Shown here: in pieces, positions 46,455 to 60,097 of the stretch
How the letters are laid out: each line of letters starts with the position of its first letter
How positions within the stretch are numbered: position 1 is the stretch's first letter
NCBI GenBank assembly: GCA_963693315.1
Contig: OY856188.1
Span: 201,687,602 to 201,751,601, forward strand
Length of the DNA stretch: 64,000 nucleotides
Direction: 5' to 3'
From: Diogma glabrata
Taxonomy: Eukaryota > Arthropoda > Insecta > Diptera > Cylindrotomidae
The notes under the pieces: model-generated
The model's database searches: none
Seen by the model: only the letters and a program-made list of their open reading frames with translations
Told to the model about the DNA's origin: nothing
Translations under genes and position numbers: made by a program

Positions 46455-46545
46455 ACCAGTTAACGCGAAACCAGCTTATAATAATCACCACGGTCGTTCG
46501 CAACAACAGTGTAATTACCATTCGACTTTTTAAGGTGGTTCATTT
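46455..46545 (-). pseudogene. RTE-like RT C-terminal scrap
   Basis: The minus strand encodes LKKSNGNYTVVANDRGDYYKL, matching the LKKIGCHGNYVAVANDRGEYSKL end of the RTE-like protein at 13.7 kb. Only the last ~30 codons remain, next to the large palindrome at 46565. Confidence 0.7.
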
Positions 46546-46564
46546 TTATTTTATTTTATTTCAT

Positions 46565-48072
46565 TCTAGAGCAGATGAAAAACGTGTTCTATACAGAGTT
46601 GTGAAAACTTGACCATTTTTGATTTTCCTGAAAATTGGCATATAAGTAGTATGGACAAAATAAAAAATACAACTTATTTCAAAATTTTTTTAAAGTGCAT
46701 AGTCTGAGCACAGGGGGCACTCCAACATGCATGAAAAATGAAAATTCTGCCAATTCGATGTAACTTTGAAATTAAATTGCTCAAGAACGGCTATACCGAT
46801 TTCATCAAACTTTTTTTGTTTGATAGATGATTTGTTAGTCCTTTGAAAAAAAATTAATTAATAGTTTTTATAATTAATTTTTAAATAAAAATATTAAAAA
46901 AACTTTTTTAAAGATGGCGCTAGGGTCGAAGATCAATTGGAATTTAATTAATTTTTTTTCTGAAAATAGTTCTATCCTTACTCTAAAATATATCAAATTA
47001 CTCAGAGGCGTTAATTTGTGTTCTTGAGATATTTAATTTTAAAGATTTTTAGTACGACTGAAATTCGAATTTTTCTTCATTTTTTCAAACAACTTTCATT
47101 AACAAAAAATTTTTAAATCAATTAAATTTTAATTTTTTTTTTTTAAATATAGCTCTAACCTTACTTTAAAAATTAAAATAGTTCAAATTTACAAAGAGGC
47201 GTTAATTCGTGTTCTTGAGATATTTAATTTTAAAGATTTTTAGTCCGATTAAAATTCTAATTGTTCATTATTTTTTCGATTAATTTATATCATCAAAAAA
47301 TTTTAACCACTGAAGTTGGAGAAAATAATGAACAATTAGAATTTTAGTCGGACTTAAAATCTTTAAAATTAAATATCTCAAGAACATGCATTAAGCCCTG
47401 TTTGTAAATTTGATATATTTTAAAGTAAGCTTAGAGCTATATTTAAAAAAAAGTTAAAATTTAATTGATTTTAAAATTTTTTGTTAATGGAAGTTGTTTG
47501 AAAAAATAAAGAAAAATTCGAATTTCGGTCGTACTAAAAATCTTTAAAATTAAATATCTCAGGAACAAAAATTAACGCCACTGAGTAATTTGATATATTT
47601 TAGAGTAAGGATAGAACTATTTCAGGAAAAAAATTAACTAAATTCCAATTGATCTTCGACCCTAGCGCCATCTTTAAAAAAGTTTTTTTAATGTTTTTAT
47701 TTAAAAATGAACTATAAAAACAATAAATTAATTTTTAACAAGATTTTAATTAACAAAAAAAAGGTTGATGAAATCGGTGTAGCCGTTCTTAAGCAATTTA
47801 ATTTCAAAGTTACGTCGGATTGGCAGAATTTTCATTTTTCATTCATGTTGGAGTGCCCCCTATACTCAAACTATGCACGTTAAAAAAATTTTGAAATAAG
47901 TATTATTTTTTATTTTTATTTTTGTATTTTATTTTTTTTTATTTTTATTTATTTTTTTTTTTTATCATTACATGTCCATACTACTTACATGTTTCAGGAA
48001 AATCAAAAATGGTCAAGTTCAAATTTCGACTTTTTCACCTGCGTAGATCACATTTTTCATCAGCAGTGAACA
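46565..48072. repeat. Large palindrome, ~715-750-bp arms
   Basis: The left arm (46565-47278) and right arm (47321-48072) are inverted copies around a ~42-bp spacer. Landmarks are GGGGGCACTCCAACATGCATG versus CATGTTGGAGTGCCCCC, AGATGGCGCTAGGGTCGAAG versus CTTCGACCCTAGCGCCATCT, and the innermost CATTATTTT/AAAATAATG. Substitutions and a poly-T/A-rich insertion near 47905-47970 distinguish the arms. No ORF is present. A transcript across it would fold into a very long hairpin. It is probably a palindromic DNA element. Confidence 0.85.
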
Positions 48073-48424
48073 GAAAATATTTGATATCAATTTTGAATAC
48101 GTAAAATATTGACTCCAATAATACATTGCCAAAAAATAAGTGTTAAAATAATTCTTACATCTAAAGTTTTATAAACTAGTAATAAAAAATACTAAAATAT
48201 ACTATAACATTAAACAATTTCAAAATATTAGAGAGCAAAAAAAAGATATTTAACAATATCAATAACAAAATTTAAATGAATTCAAAGAAATAAAAGAAAT
48301 AATAATGAATGTGTGCTAAAAAATATAAATTAGTTAATAATATAATGTAAATATGTATCGTGGGTAACAACAAAAATACAAAAAAAAAGAGAAAAAAACA
48401 ATAACCGAAACAGAAATCAAAAAA
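48073..48424. other. Non-coding AT-rich DNA
   Basis: Nothing recognisable between the palindrome and family R copy E. Confidence 0.4.
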
Positions 48425-50539
48425 TATGGAGAGGCTGAAATCTCACAGCTCTGAGATATCAAGACTTCGGTATGGGTTAAAGATTTTGATATTGTTTTCG
48501 GCAAAAATTTTTTTGGGGACATGGTTTTTAGTTTTGGGCAGCGATGTATATCAAACATAACTTTTTGTTAAAGTACATGTATTTTTTATCTCTGTTTAGA
48601 TATGCATTTCAAAACTAACTCGAAACATCAATACGTTGTCGGAAAATTATAACAGATTATAATTTAACATAATTTAATGAAAAGATATACAATCAGCAAA
48701 CTACTCAAAAACCTCTCCATTTAGCGTTTCGAGAAAATATCTTAAAATCGCAAATTCATATTTCTTTCATAATTCCAAAAATATTGTAAAAACTAAATAA
48801 AATCATAAATTCAAACTTTTTTCAAACAAAATTCTAAAAATATTTCAAAAATTAATACAAAATCAAAAATTAAAACTTTTTTCAAAAATTCTAAAAATAT
48901 TGCATACATTATAACAAAATCAAAAATTGTAACTTTTTCCAAAATTATAAAAATTATAATAAAATTAAATATTTAAAAAAAAAATCAAAAATTGTAACTT
49001 TTTCCAAAATTATAAAAATTATAATAAAATAAAATATTTAAAATTTTTCATAATTCTAAAAATAGTCCAAAAATTCTTACAAAATCAAAAATTGAAACTT
49101 TTTTCAAAATTCTAAAATAATATATAAAATTCAAAAATTCTATTTTTTTTTCAAAATTCTAGACATATTCCAGAAACTAGAATAAATCAAAAATTTAAAC
49201 TTTTTCAAAATCCTAAAAATATTCCAAAAATTCTTAAAGATTCAAAAATTCAAACTTTTTCCAAAATCTAAAAATATTGCAAAAATTATAACAATATCAA
49301 AAATTGAAACTTTTTCCAAAATTATTAAAATTATAATAAAACTTAGAATTTTTCAAAATTCTTAAAATATTCCAAAAATTCTTACAAAATCGAAAATTGA
49401 AACTTTTTCCAAAATTCTAAAAATATATACAAAATTCTAAAATTTTTTTTTCAAAATTCTAAAAGTATTCCAAAACTAAGAATAAAATCAAAAATTTAAA
49501 CTTTCCAAAAATAATTTAATTTAATAATTTTCCAAAAATTCTTAAAAATTCAAAAATTCAAAATTTTTCCAAAATTATAAAAATTATAATAAAATCAAAA
49601 ATTTAAAATTTTTCAAAATTCTAAAAATACTCCAAAAATTCTTACAAAATCAAAAATTGAAACTTTTTCAAAATTCCAAAAATATTTGGAAAAGTATAAC
49701 AAATTCAAAAATTTCCATGTTCAATTATATTTACGTAAACAAACAAATAAATTTTTTTTTCCAAAAAATCATCTAAAAAAATAAATGAAATCATGTTTTT
49801 GACACACTTGACAATATTTTTTTGACAAACTTATAATGCAATAAAATTCTCAATAATAATAATTTCATGTTCATTATACATTTCATTTCATTCAAATAAC
49901 TAATTTTTCTTTTTTCTAAAACGGTAAATGAAAATCATTCTTTTGACACACTTGACATTATTTTTTTGACTAGCTTATAATTCTCAAAAATAATAATAAA
50001 ATTTCATGTCAATCAAATAATTAATTTTATTTTTTTCCAAAAATTTGGGTAAAAAAATAAATAAAAATCTTTCTTTTGACACACTTGACAACATTTTTTG
50101 ACAAACTTATAATGCAATAATCTAGTTTTTGATGTCACATACCAATCCTGACCATCCAAATTTCTTCACATTCTTTGTTCCTACTCATTATCACTAAAAA
50201 TGAACGTTTTTAAGCAAAAAATATGCATATATCCTTGTTTTGACACACTTGACGATTTTTTTGATAGACTTCTGGTACAGTTATCGAACACATCGTCCTT
50301 TCGGCTCTTACCATTCACCATTGAGTGTACCTACTTTTAGAATTCAAAATTTTTGAAATCCTTTCAGCTGTTTTCTAGATTTCGTCGGTTGTGACGGCCA
50401 CCGGCAGAGAGACATACATTTTTTTCTTGCTATTTTAGAATCAGTAGGTCCTAAAACGTCGAGAAATGCCAAAAAAGTGGGGGTAAGAATTTCACTTTTA
50501 GCTCATGAATATAATACTTAGGTCTTTAAGACCGAAGTA
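48425..50539 (+). repeat. Family R repeat, copy E
   Basis: Complete copy: left end TATGGAGAGGCTGAAATCTC with hairpin, conserved block to about 48655, AT-rich array (48770-49700), three GACACACTTGAC units (about 49800, 49945 and 50080), then the conserved right end ending TTTAAGACCGAAGTA. It is in the same orientation as A and opposite to F. Confidence 0.85.
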
Positions 50540-51034
50540 AATGAGAATCAGAAGCGTTAGCAATACATTTCCATATTAACATCTTGGTTGACGTCAAGGA
50601 GCATGAACACAAATCAAATATAGAAATAAATTTATTTTAATAATAGAACACTTGTTATATTTCGCAAATTAATTTTTTGAATCCAACTTTATTTATATTA
50701 TAATAAAATAAATAAAATTAAAATCCGCTCAACCGGTTTCAGTTTTTACACAATTTTCAAGAGCTTAAAAATTATTACAAAGAAAAAATAATACAACATG
50801 TCATTTATATACAAATAATATCAATTTAAAAATGAAACTAGGTCAAAAATGAATACAAAACAATTATTAAATTTAAATAATAGTAAATTCAAGGAACTTA
50901 CATTTTAAAAAATTATTGTTCATCCTTTAAATAGTAATATTAATATATGAAGTAATGACTGCATCTTCGCATCCGATAAATGGAAATAATATCACAATTT
51001 AGAAAATTTTTGAAAACATATTTGGAAAGTTGTG

Positions 51035-52036
51035 TTAAAGAAATAGATCTGGGTTCGTTAAAGGTAAATAAATGACATCTGTTTGTAAATTTAATACATT
51101 TTTATTCAAATAAAGAGCTTTACGAATTTCAACCGATTCAAGAATATCAAGTTTAGAGCCTTTATTTTCAACGTGATGCATTTTTAGATTTTCGTTATTA
51201 AGAAAACAGCTATTATGGTTTTCGTTAATTAAATGGTTCGAAAACGTTGAACTTGTATGTCCCAATCTTAATGCTCTTAAATGTTCTGAGCATCGCTGTT
51301 TAAAATTACGACCAGTTTGATCTATATATATAGCAGTACAATCTTCACAACTAAGTTGGTAAACCCCAGATTTCAAATTTAAATTTCGTTTAGGTTTATT
51401 GTTAACTAATAAATGATGCAAGTTGAAATTATTGTAAAATGCACAGCTTAAATTTGTATATTTCGATAATGTATTACCTAGCCTCCGATTTAAATTACCT
51501 GAATAATGAATTTTGGGCCAATGTTTAGTATCTTGTAGTGAATTTGGATAAATAAAGTTGAAAGCAATACGTTTTAATTTACGTTGAAGAATTTTGTGAA
51601 CTAATTTTGATTCGAAACCGTTGTTTTTAGCAATTAATAAAATTAAATTTAGTTCTTTTTGAAAATGTTGGTCAGAAAGTGCTGTTTTAAGTCTCTCAAC
51701 GAGTGAAAAGATTGCGGCATTTTTCGCATTAATAGAATGATTTGATGAAGAATGTATTAAAATATCAGTACAAGTAGGTTTACGATATATGTCAAATTCA
51801 AAATTAGTTGTAATGTGTTTAATTTTAACATCTAAAAAATTTAAAGTTTTATCAATTTCTTTTTCAATGGTAAATTTAATTGAGGGATGTTCCCCATTAA
51901 GTAAAATAAGAAAGTCGTCTAACTGTCTTTCTGTACCGGTCCAAAGGCAAAGAATATCGTCTACATAACGATACCAAAATAAAATGTTATTTGGTATTTG
52001 TAAATTAGCATCTAGAAATTGTTGTTCAAACCAATG
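51035..52036 (-). pseudogene. Penelope-like RT (C-terminal) with GIY-YIG endonuclease
   Basis: 333 codons are open without a stop on the minus strand. The N-terminal end carries [10 protein letters not shown] and FWYRYVDDILCLW, the RT active site with YVDD at 51967-51956. LNFLDVKI and IYRKPTCTDILIHSSS follow, typical of Penelope-like RT. The C-terminal part has GVYQLSCEDCTAIYIDQTGR, FKQRCSEHLRALRLG and a final block ending TNPDLFL, which match the GIY-YIG domain of these elements. Where the family usually has YIGQTGR this copy has YIDQTGR, replacing a conserved glycine. No in-frame ATG is seen, so this is the surviving 3' part of a longer gene; the RT fingers and first catalytic Asp are lost. 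Confidence 0.85.
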
Positions 52037-52049
52037 GTAATTTTATTAG

Positions 52050-52077
52050 GTAGATTTCATATAAAAATCTACCTATT
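52050..52077. repeat. Perfect short palindrome at the Penelope 5' break
   Basis: AGGTAGATTT, a short spacer, then AAATCTACCT. It sits where the RT reading frame dissolves and may be the scar of an excised or inserted element. Confidence 0.6.
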
Positions 52078-52171
52078 GGTATGTGCTTCATCTCGGCATT
52101 TCGAAAAAATTTTGGTACCAAACGACTATATATGATAAGCGGAGACGGAAAATCAAAATGAAAAAAAAATT

Positions 52172-53767
<1,596 letters not shown>

Positions 53768-54875
53768 ATATATATATAACGATATGAGATATAACGGAAT
53801 TTGGCGGCACTCTCACGGTCGCATTTTTCGACCTACACCAAAATAATTTTTTGTGTGTGTTCCGGCAAATAATGTCTTGGACAAGTTCGTGAACTGGCCA
53901 TATCCGGGTACCAGTTAAGCGGCTAGAGCCTAAAATGTCGAATAATCTAGGGCGCTATAACTTCCGTTTGAATCATAATATTTTAATAAAATTTATAAAT
54001 ATTGAATATTTGAACATATTTCTATCATTTTTATCCAAATGACAACTTTGACGTTCCAGGTTTCTGCAAAATTAGCTGTTTTAAAAATTTGCCAATCTTT
54101 TTTGTCCTTGATCTAGCTGAAATGGCCAAGCTCACACTTGAAAACTTTTTTACACAGAGTTACAATATAAATCTTTCCAAAATTTAAAAATAAAATAGTT
54201 CAGGTCTAAAGGTTGAGGGCCCAGGTCTGTTGAAAACAAACGCAAAAGGCAATGATTTCATCATGTTTGAGTTTATGTTATTTAAATTCATCTTATCTTT
54301 TAAGACAATTTTTAAACTATAGCCTCACAAAATTGCAGCTTTCTAACCCAAAAGGTTCAATTTTTATAAGCAATATAATGCACCTATTACAAAAAAATCT
54401 CAAGCCATTTAATACCAAAGGAAAATTATCATATGCTCTTTTGTTTGTATTTTTATTTTTTTTTTACTAAGTAAACTATGGATTTGAAAAAAGATTAAAT
54501 GAGAACAAAAAAATACAACACAAAGATGATTTTAAATTAAAATTGTTTAATAATGTTTGATTATAAATTATGTGTGATGGTATAATTGTAGTTGTCACGT
54601 AGTTCTTTTGATCTTTGTTGGACGTTTATTTGATCTTTGGTGGATTTAATATGTTATGACTAATTTTAACCAAATTAAACAAAACTGTTCCGAAATTGCA
54701 TAAAGTAGTTTCGGTTAATGTATTAAATGTCTTTTGTGAAATTTGTTGGATAATTCCGTTTCTATTTAGTTTTTTGATTTCAACTAATTTGATACATTGA
54801 TTCTACTTGTATGCATATCTGTCTGATCAAGAAATCTCCCTTTTTCTAGCGGATATACCTGCCGCTGGACTTTTT
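53768..54875. other. Non-coding AT-rich DNA
   Basis: No gene is supported. Small frames here (such as 54252-54470) lack domains. A GC-richer phrase around 53800-53960 could be a transposon relic but is not identified. Confidence 0.4.
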
Positions 54876-54879
54876 TTTT

Positions 54880-54970
54880 ATTTATTTTGTTATAATATAA
54901 ATAAAGTTGGATTCAAAAAATTAATTTGCGAATTATAAAAAGTGTTCTATTTTTAAAATAAATTTATTAT
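54880..54970 (+). repeat. Inverted copy of the Penelope 3' flank
   Basis: TTTATTTATTTTGTTATAATATAAATAAAG followed by TTGGATTCAAAAAATTAATT and AAGTGTTCTA matches the reverse complement of 50626-50720. It could be the inverted terminal part of the same Penelope-like insertion, which would then span about 50.6-55.0 kb, or a separate scrap. Confidence 0.65.
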
Positions 54971-55017
54971 TAATAATGTTTCGCCAAGTGCCAACAGTAG
55001 CCTCAATAAATACAAAT

Positions 55018-55419
55018 GTGCCGTTCACTGCACAAAGCGACTAACTCCACTTTTTGGAAAATTTTAATTTTAAATGTCAAAGTACTTGTTATAGTCATAA
55101 CTTTCTATGTTAAAAACAATTTTCCTGAATAATTAAGATAAACACCATTAAAAGACAAAATTTGTCTGACCATTAAAAAATGACTAATAAAAACCTGACA
55201 TTAAAAGCTAATAATATCTATTATACTAATTAAATTACTACTATAATAGCTAATTGATATACTTAGTAACCAAAATTAAATAAATTATGTTTATAATAAC
55301 ATTCCTGAATGATAAAGATTAACACTACTAAATATCGAAATTTATTTGACCTTTGAAAAAAATTCAATTTCTCAACATTTTATTTTATAGAGTTAATCGT
55401 TTTGTACAGTGAACGGCTC
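55018..55419. mobile_element. 402-bp MITE with ~29-bp inverted ends
   Basis: Left end GTGCCGTTCACTGCACAAAG (55018 onwards) and right end complement GAGCCGTTCACTGTACAAAA (ending 55419) form imperfect TIRs of ~29 bp. A direct duplication AAAT flanks it (55014-55017 and 55420-55423). It has no ORF. It lies just inside the 3' end of the CR1/Jockey-like relic. Confidence 0.75.
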
Positions 55420-55423
55420 AAAT

Positions 55424-56093
55424 ATAGAAATGTATTTGTTATGATCGGATGTCATTCTAGTTACTGGAAGTGATAGGCCTGCATTTATTCGTGACACTCT
55501 TGGTTGAAATAGTTGTTTATTTCTCGTAGAATATGCAGGAAGGTAAAAATTTATATCTGAAACTAATGTGGAGCATACTATAGAGTTAACTATTTTGAAA
55601 AGATATAATTCATCCAGATATAGTCGTATGGATTGATGTGAGTTTAACGTGAGTTTAAGAAGCCATCGCTGTACGATGCATATCTTAATGGATAAAAAAA
55701 TTTGAAAAACAACTGCTTGGTAAACTTTCTCAAAATACTTTCAATGCGATAAACAATATAAATGCAAATATGAATATAATAACAATGCGATAACATTATA
55801 AAATGGTCCCAAATTTGAGTTCCGTATTCCAGTTGACTATACGAACTCGACTATTAAAGAGAACAATGAATGAATTGAAATGCTTAAAATTATGACATCT
55901 TCGTGTAACAAAGCCCAGCAATTTGTACGCCTTAGAGCATATTACATCAATATAATGATCAAATTTAAGTTTGGTATCAAACGAGATACTGAGATCTTTT
56001 TCAAATGTTTCGTTTACAAGGGGAATATTTTGAATATAATAAATAAAATTTAGTTTGTTTTTTTTTCACTGTTAACGAGATCACCACACATTT
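55424..56093 (-). pseudogene. CR1/Jockey-like RT C-terminal part (pseudogene)
   Basis: Minus-strand blocks in shifting frames: CVVISLTVKK next to the family R insertion, DTKLKFDHYIDVICSKAYKL, LGFVTRRCHNFKHF and SQLEYGTQIWDHFI, then an end block with YLPAYSTRNKQLFQPRVSRI and NAGLSLPVTRM. This is the standard thumb and C-terminal order of CR1/Jockey-type LINEs. It continues from 58174-58867 across the family R copy F. Confidence 0.8.
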
Positions 56094-58173
56094 TACTTCG
56101 GTCTGAAAGACCTAAGTATTACATTCATGAGCTAAAAGTGAAATTCTTTCCCTTACTTTTTTTGGCATTTCTCGACGTTTTAGGACCTACTGATTCTAAA
56201 AAAGCAAAAAAAAAATGTATGTCTGTCTGCTGGCCGGCCGTCACAGCCGACGAAATCTAGAAAACGGCCAAACGGATTTGAAAAATTTTGAATTCTAAAA
56301 ATAGGTACACTCAATGGTGCCACTCAATGGTGTGCACGCAATGGTGACGGCCGGCTGGCCGTCACAACCTACGAAATCTAGAAAACTGCTGGGTGGATTT
56401 AAAAAAATTTTTACTTTAAAATAGGTTTACTCTATTAGAAAAGCGGAAAGGATGATGTGTTCGATAACTGTACCGGAAGTGTGTCAAAAAAATCGTCAAG
56501 TGTGTCAAAACAAGGAAATTTGCATATTTTTTGCTTATAAAACTTTCATTTTAAGTGATTACGAGTTGGAACATTGAATTTGGAGGAATCTTGATGGTAA
56601 GGATTGGTATATGAGACCAAAATCTAGATTATTGCATTATAGGTTTGTCAAAAAAATGTTGTCAAGTGTGTCAAAAGAAAGATTTTTATTTATTTTTTTA
56701 TGCAGTTTTTTGGAAAAAAATAAAATTAATTGTTTGTTTGAAATGAAATTTTATTATTATTATTGAAAGTTATCGCATTATAAGTTTGTCAAAAAAATGT
56801 TGTCAAGTGTGTCAAAAGAAAGATTTTTATTTATTTTTTTACCCAGTTTTTTGGAAAAAAATAAAATTAATAATTTGTATGACTTGAAATTTTATTATTA
56901 TTATAGAGAATTATGGCATTGTAAGTTTGTCAAAAAAATAATGTCAAGTGTGTTAAAAAATGATTTCATTTATTTTTTTAGCCAATTTTTTGGAAAAATA
57001 AATGTTTTCTGTTTTTATGACGTAAATGTAATTGAAGAGAAATGGGACATAGAAATTTTTTGAATTTGTTATAGTTTTTGAATTATTTTTGGAATTTTGA
57101 AAAAAAGTTTGTATTTTTGATTTTGTAATAATTTTTCCAATATTTTTAGAATTTTGGAAAAACTTTTAATATTTGTTTTTGTTATAACTTTTACAATATT
57201 TTTAAATTTTGAAAAAAATAGTATTCTTTTTATATTATTGATATAATTTTAGAATTTTAAAAAAAGTTTCAATTTTTGATTTTGTAAGAATTTTTTGAAT
57301 ATTTTTAGAATTTTGAAACACTTTCAATTTTTGATTTTATTGTAATTTTTGGAATTTTGAAAAATGTTTCAATTTTTGCAATATTTTTAGAAATTTGGAA
57401 AAAGTTTTAATTATTGATTTTGTTATAGTTTTTGCAATATTTTTAGAATTTTTAATAAAATAGAATATATATATTTTTTTATAATTTTGAAAAAAGTTTC
57501 AATTTTTATTTTGTAAGAATTTTTGGAATATTTTTAGAATTAAAAAAATTAAACATTTTTGATTTTATTATAATTTTTGGAATTTTGAAAAAAGTTTCAA
57601 TTTTTGATCTTGTTATAATTTTTGCATAATTTAATATATAATTATATAATTTTTGCATTTTAGAATTTTGGAAAAAGTTTGAATTTATGAATTTTAAGAA
57701 CTTTTGAAATATTATTAGAATTTATAAAAAGTTTAAATATTCGATTTTATTCCAATTTTTGGAATATTACGTAAATGTAATGGAATATGGAAATTTTTGA
57801 ATTTGTTAGTTTTTGATATATTTTTTAAATTTTGAAAAAAGTTTGTATTATTGATTTTGTAATAATTTTTGCAAAATGTTTAGAATTGTGGAAAAAAACT
57901 TAATATTTGATTTTGCTATAAGTTTTGCAATATTTTTAGAATTTTGGAAAAAGTTTAAATTTTTGATTTTATTTAATTTTACAATATTTTTGGAATTTTG
58001 AAAGATAAATGAATTTGTGGTTTTGCAATATTTTCTCGAAGCGCTAAATATACATCGCTGACCAAAACTAAAAACAATGTCCTCATAAAAGTTTTTGGCC
58101 CAAAACTATATCAAAATCCTTAACCCAGACCGAAGTCTTGATATCACAGAGCTTGATATTTCAGCCCTCCATA
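56094..58173 (-). repeat. Family R repeat, copy F, inserted in the CR1/Jockey-like RT
   Basis: Inverted relative to E. It begins TACTTCGGTCTGAAAGACC and ends TTTCAGCCCTCCATA, with three GACACACTTGAC-type units (about 56500-56950) and the AT-rich array (57060-58010). RT coding of the host LINE reads up to both borders (LNHLNLNIK on one side, CVVISLTVKK on the other), so this copy shows the true ends of the repeat. Confidence 0.88.
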
Positions 58174-58867
58174 TTTTTAATATTTAAATTTAGATGATTG
58201 AGAGCACACCCATTATAAATTTGATCTATGTCAAGCTGAAGATTTATATTGTCTGTCAAATTATTGATAATGTTGAAAACCTTTAGATCATCGGCATATA
58301 GAAGGTAGTGGCACTTGAGTTTATCAACAATATCATTTATAAATATTATGAAAATTAGGGGACCGAGGATTGACCCCCTGGGATACGCCCGATGTGGGGT
58401 TTGAAGTAAGTTGAGCTACAATCATTAAATCTAACATAGTTATTTCTATTACATATATAGGACGCGGACCATTTTAAGATTGATCCAGAAATACCAAAGG
58501 ACTTAAGTTTTTTAATAAGTATTTTATGTGAAATCTTATCAAATGCTTTAGTGAGATCAGTATACATAAACAATAAATTTGTTGACCATTATCGATGTTT
58601 TTAAACAAAAAATTTGAAATTTCCATTAGATTACTACATGTAGAACGATTTTTATAAAACGCATTTTGTTTGGAGGTAATAAAATTGGGTACATGATTGA
58701 AAAGAGACGTGCGGACTATTTCTTCAAAAACTTTAACAAAACAGTTTAATATGTCTGTGATTACAAACATTCGACGAGTCACCTGTTTTGAAAATAGGTG
58801 TTATTATAGACTTTTTCTACTGCTTTGGGAAAATACCTTCATTAATTGATTTGTTAAATATAATGCA
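58174..58867 (-). pseudogene. CR1/Jockey-like RT core (pseudogene)
   Basis: From high to low coordinates: FNKSINEGIFPKAVEK, ITPIFKTGDSSN, NAFYKNRSTCSNLMEIS, YTDLTKAFDKISHKILIKKL, GRIPGG followed by SILGPLIFIIFINDI, and LLYADDLKVFNIINN with the YADD active site (about 58290). LNHLNLNIK precedes the family R insertion. Frameshifts near 58560 and 58770 and loss of the usual GVPQGS spacing show decay. Confidence 0.85.
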
Positions 58868-59313
58868 CACTCGGGTAAGAAAAAGCTAAGGGGCCAAGCC
58901 TAGGCCAAGACCGTATCATAGCTTTTGGGGGTTGGGCCAGGTTTAACATTTTCAAACGGCCCAAGCTTGGAATGGTGTCCTGGGACCAAGTCTGGCAAGC
59001 CAGGCTTGGGCCAAGCCTGGCAAATAAGACTTGGGTCAGGTCTACCAAACCTATTTTTTTCCAGACCTCCTTTAAATGTGTGAAAAGAGCAACATATATG
59101 AAAATGAAGATAAACGTAATATGGCCTGCACATGAATTTTACAATGAATTAGACTGGTTAATAACGCGTAATATAATAAACTGAACCTTGGTTCAGTCTA
59201 GTCATTTACAACTGCCACAGAACTGGCCCAAAGCTATCTAGCCAATGCTTGGCTTGCCATCGCTGGCCCGAGATTGCGCCGTTGTTTAACATTGGCAGCT
59301 CCATACCCGGGCA
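58868..59313. mobile_element. GC-rich ~445-bp MITE-like insertion
   Basis: Inserted between ...LKDWLVQPL and CIIFNKSINEG of the RT. Its ends, CACTCGGGTAAGAAAAAGCT and the complement of GGCAGCTCCATACCCGGG, are weakly inverted (YCGGGTA). The left 180 bp is full of GGCCAAGCCTGG/CCAGGCTTGGCC motifs in both orientations, and the right part has GGCCCGAG and TTGGCT motifs. It is strikingly GC-rich for this window. The internal frames it creates are not genes. Confidence 0.65.
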
Positions 59314-59701
59314 GGGGCTGAACTAGCCAATCTTTTAGCTTTAAAATAAAGGCATTTGAAATGTTGTCAGAACCAGCACCTTTGTCCACCACTTTTCAAA
59401 TCTAGAGATTGCCTTATAAATTTTCTTCTTCAGTAATTGTGAGATTACTCAAGTTCAAATTTGAGACATCTTTTACTAAAGTCGAGTCTATATCATATGT
59501 CGGTTTGTCATAAACAGATTGAAAATTTTCTGAAAACCAATCACATATCTGTTGAGTATCAGAAGAAGACATACCATTGTAGTTCATTTTGCTAGGAAAA
59601 TCACTTTTGTTTTTTCTCATGGCACAGTTAAAAAATTCAGAACTGCTGCGGGTCAACTGAAATTTTGGATTCAACGTGAGCTGTATATTTATTATAACCA
59701 A
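59314..59701 (-). pseudogene. CR1/Jockey-like pre-RT and RT N-terminus (pseudogene)
   Basis: CAMRKNKSDFPSKMNYNGMS and ICDWFSENFQSVY, then TITEEENL and KGAGSDNISNAFILKLKDWL. This is the linker between endonuclease and RT plus the first RT block. The endonuclease itself is absent between here and ORF1 at 60098. Confidence 0.75.
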
Positions 59702-60097
59702 GATGTATTTCTGTTTTAACCTGATCCCTATGTGTAACTCATAATTAGTTTTATGGTGTTAAGCTTTATAAATTTTAATTTTATTGTGAGCTTTGTTCTT
59801 GCGTTTTAGAACTCGAATCAATCTTACAGAAAACCATATGGGATATTTGTGGGATCTTTTGATGAGGTATGGGATCTCCCTCAATCAAAAGATCTCTTAA
59901 CCAAAAGAAAAGTTTTATTAATTCATAAACTTTTGATTAAAGTATAGTAACATATTCATCCGTTCCTAAACCATCAAAAACAGAGAGTCAGTTAGTGATA
60001 GACAAAACGTTTGCCAATAAACTAATGTTACTAATGTCAACTAATTCAGTATTTTTTTTATTCAGTCATAGTCCCTAGATTTTGATACTTTTGCTTG

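Larger units (their letters stand above)
50620..52080 (-). mobile_element. Penelope-like element, 3' part
   Basis: Minus-strand coding for an RT C-terminal part joined to a GIY-YIG-like endonuclease (51035-52036), followed by a ~400-bp 3' region. A segment at 50626-50720 (AACACTTGTTATATTTCGC, TTGGATTCA-type phrases) is present inverted at 54880-54970. The 5' part of the RT is missing; the sequence degenerates upstream of 52036 at a short palindrome. Confidence 0.8.

Noticed and set aside
58854..59184. Proline- and glycine-rich frames in the GC-rich insert
   Set aside because: They come from repeated GGCCAAGCC-type words on both strands and end at the insertion borders.
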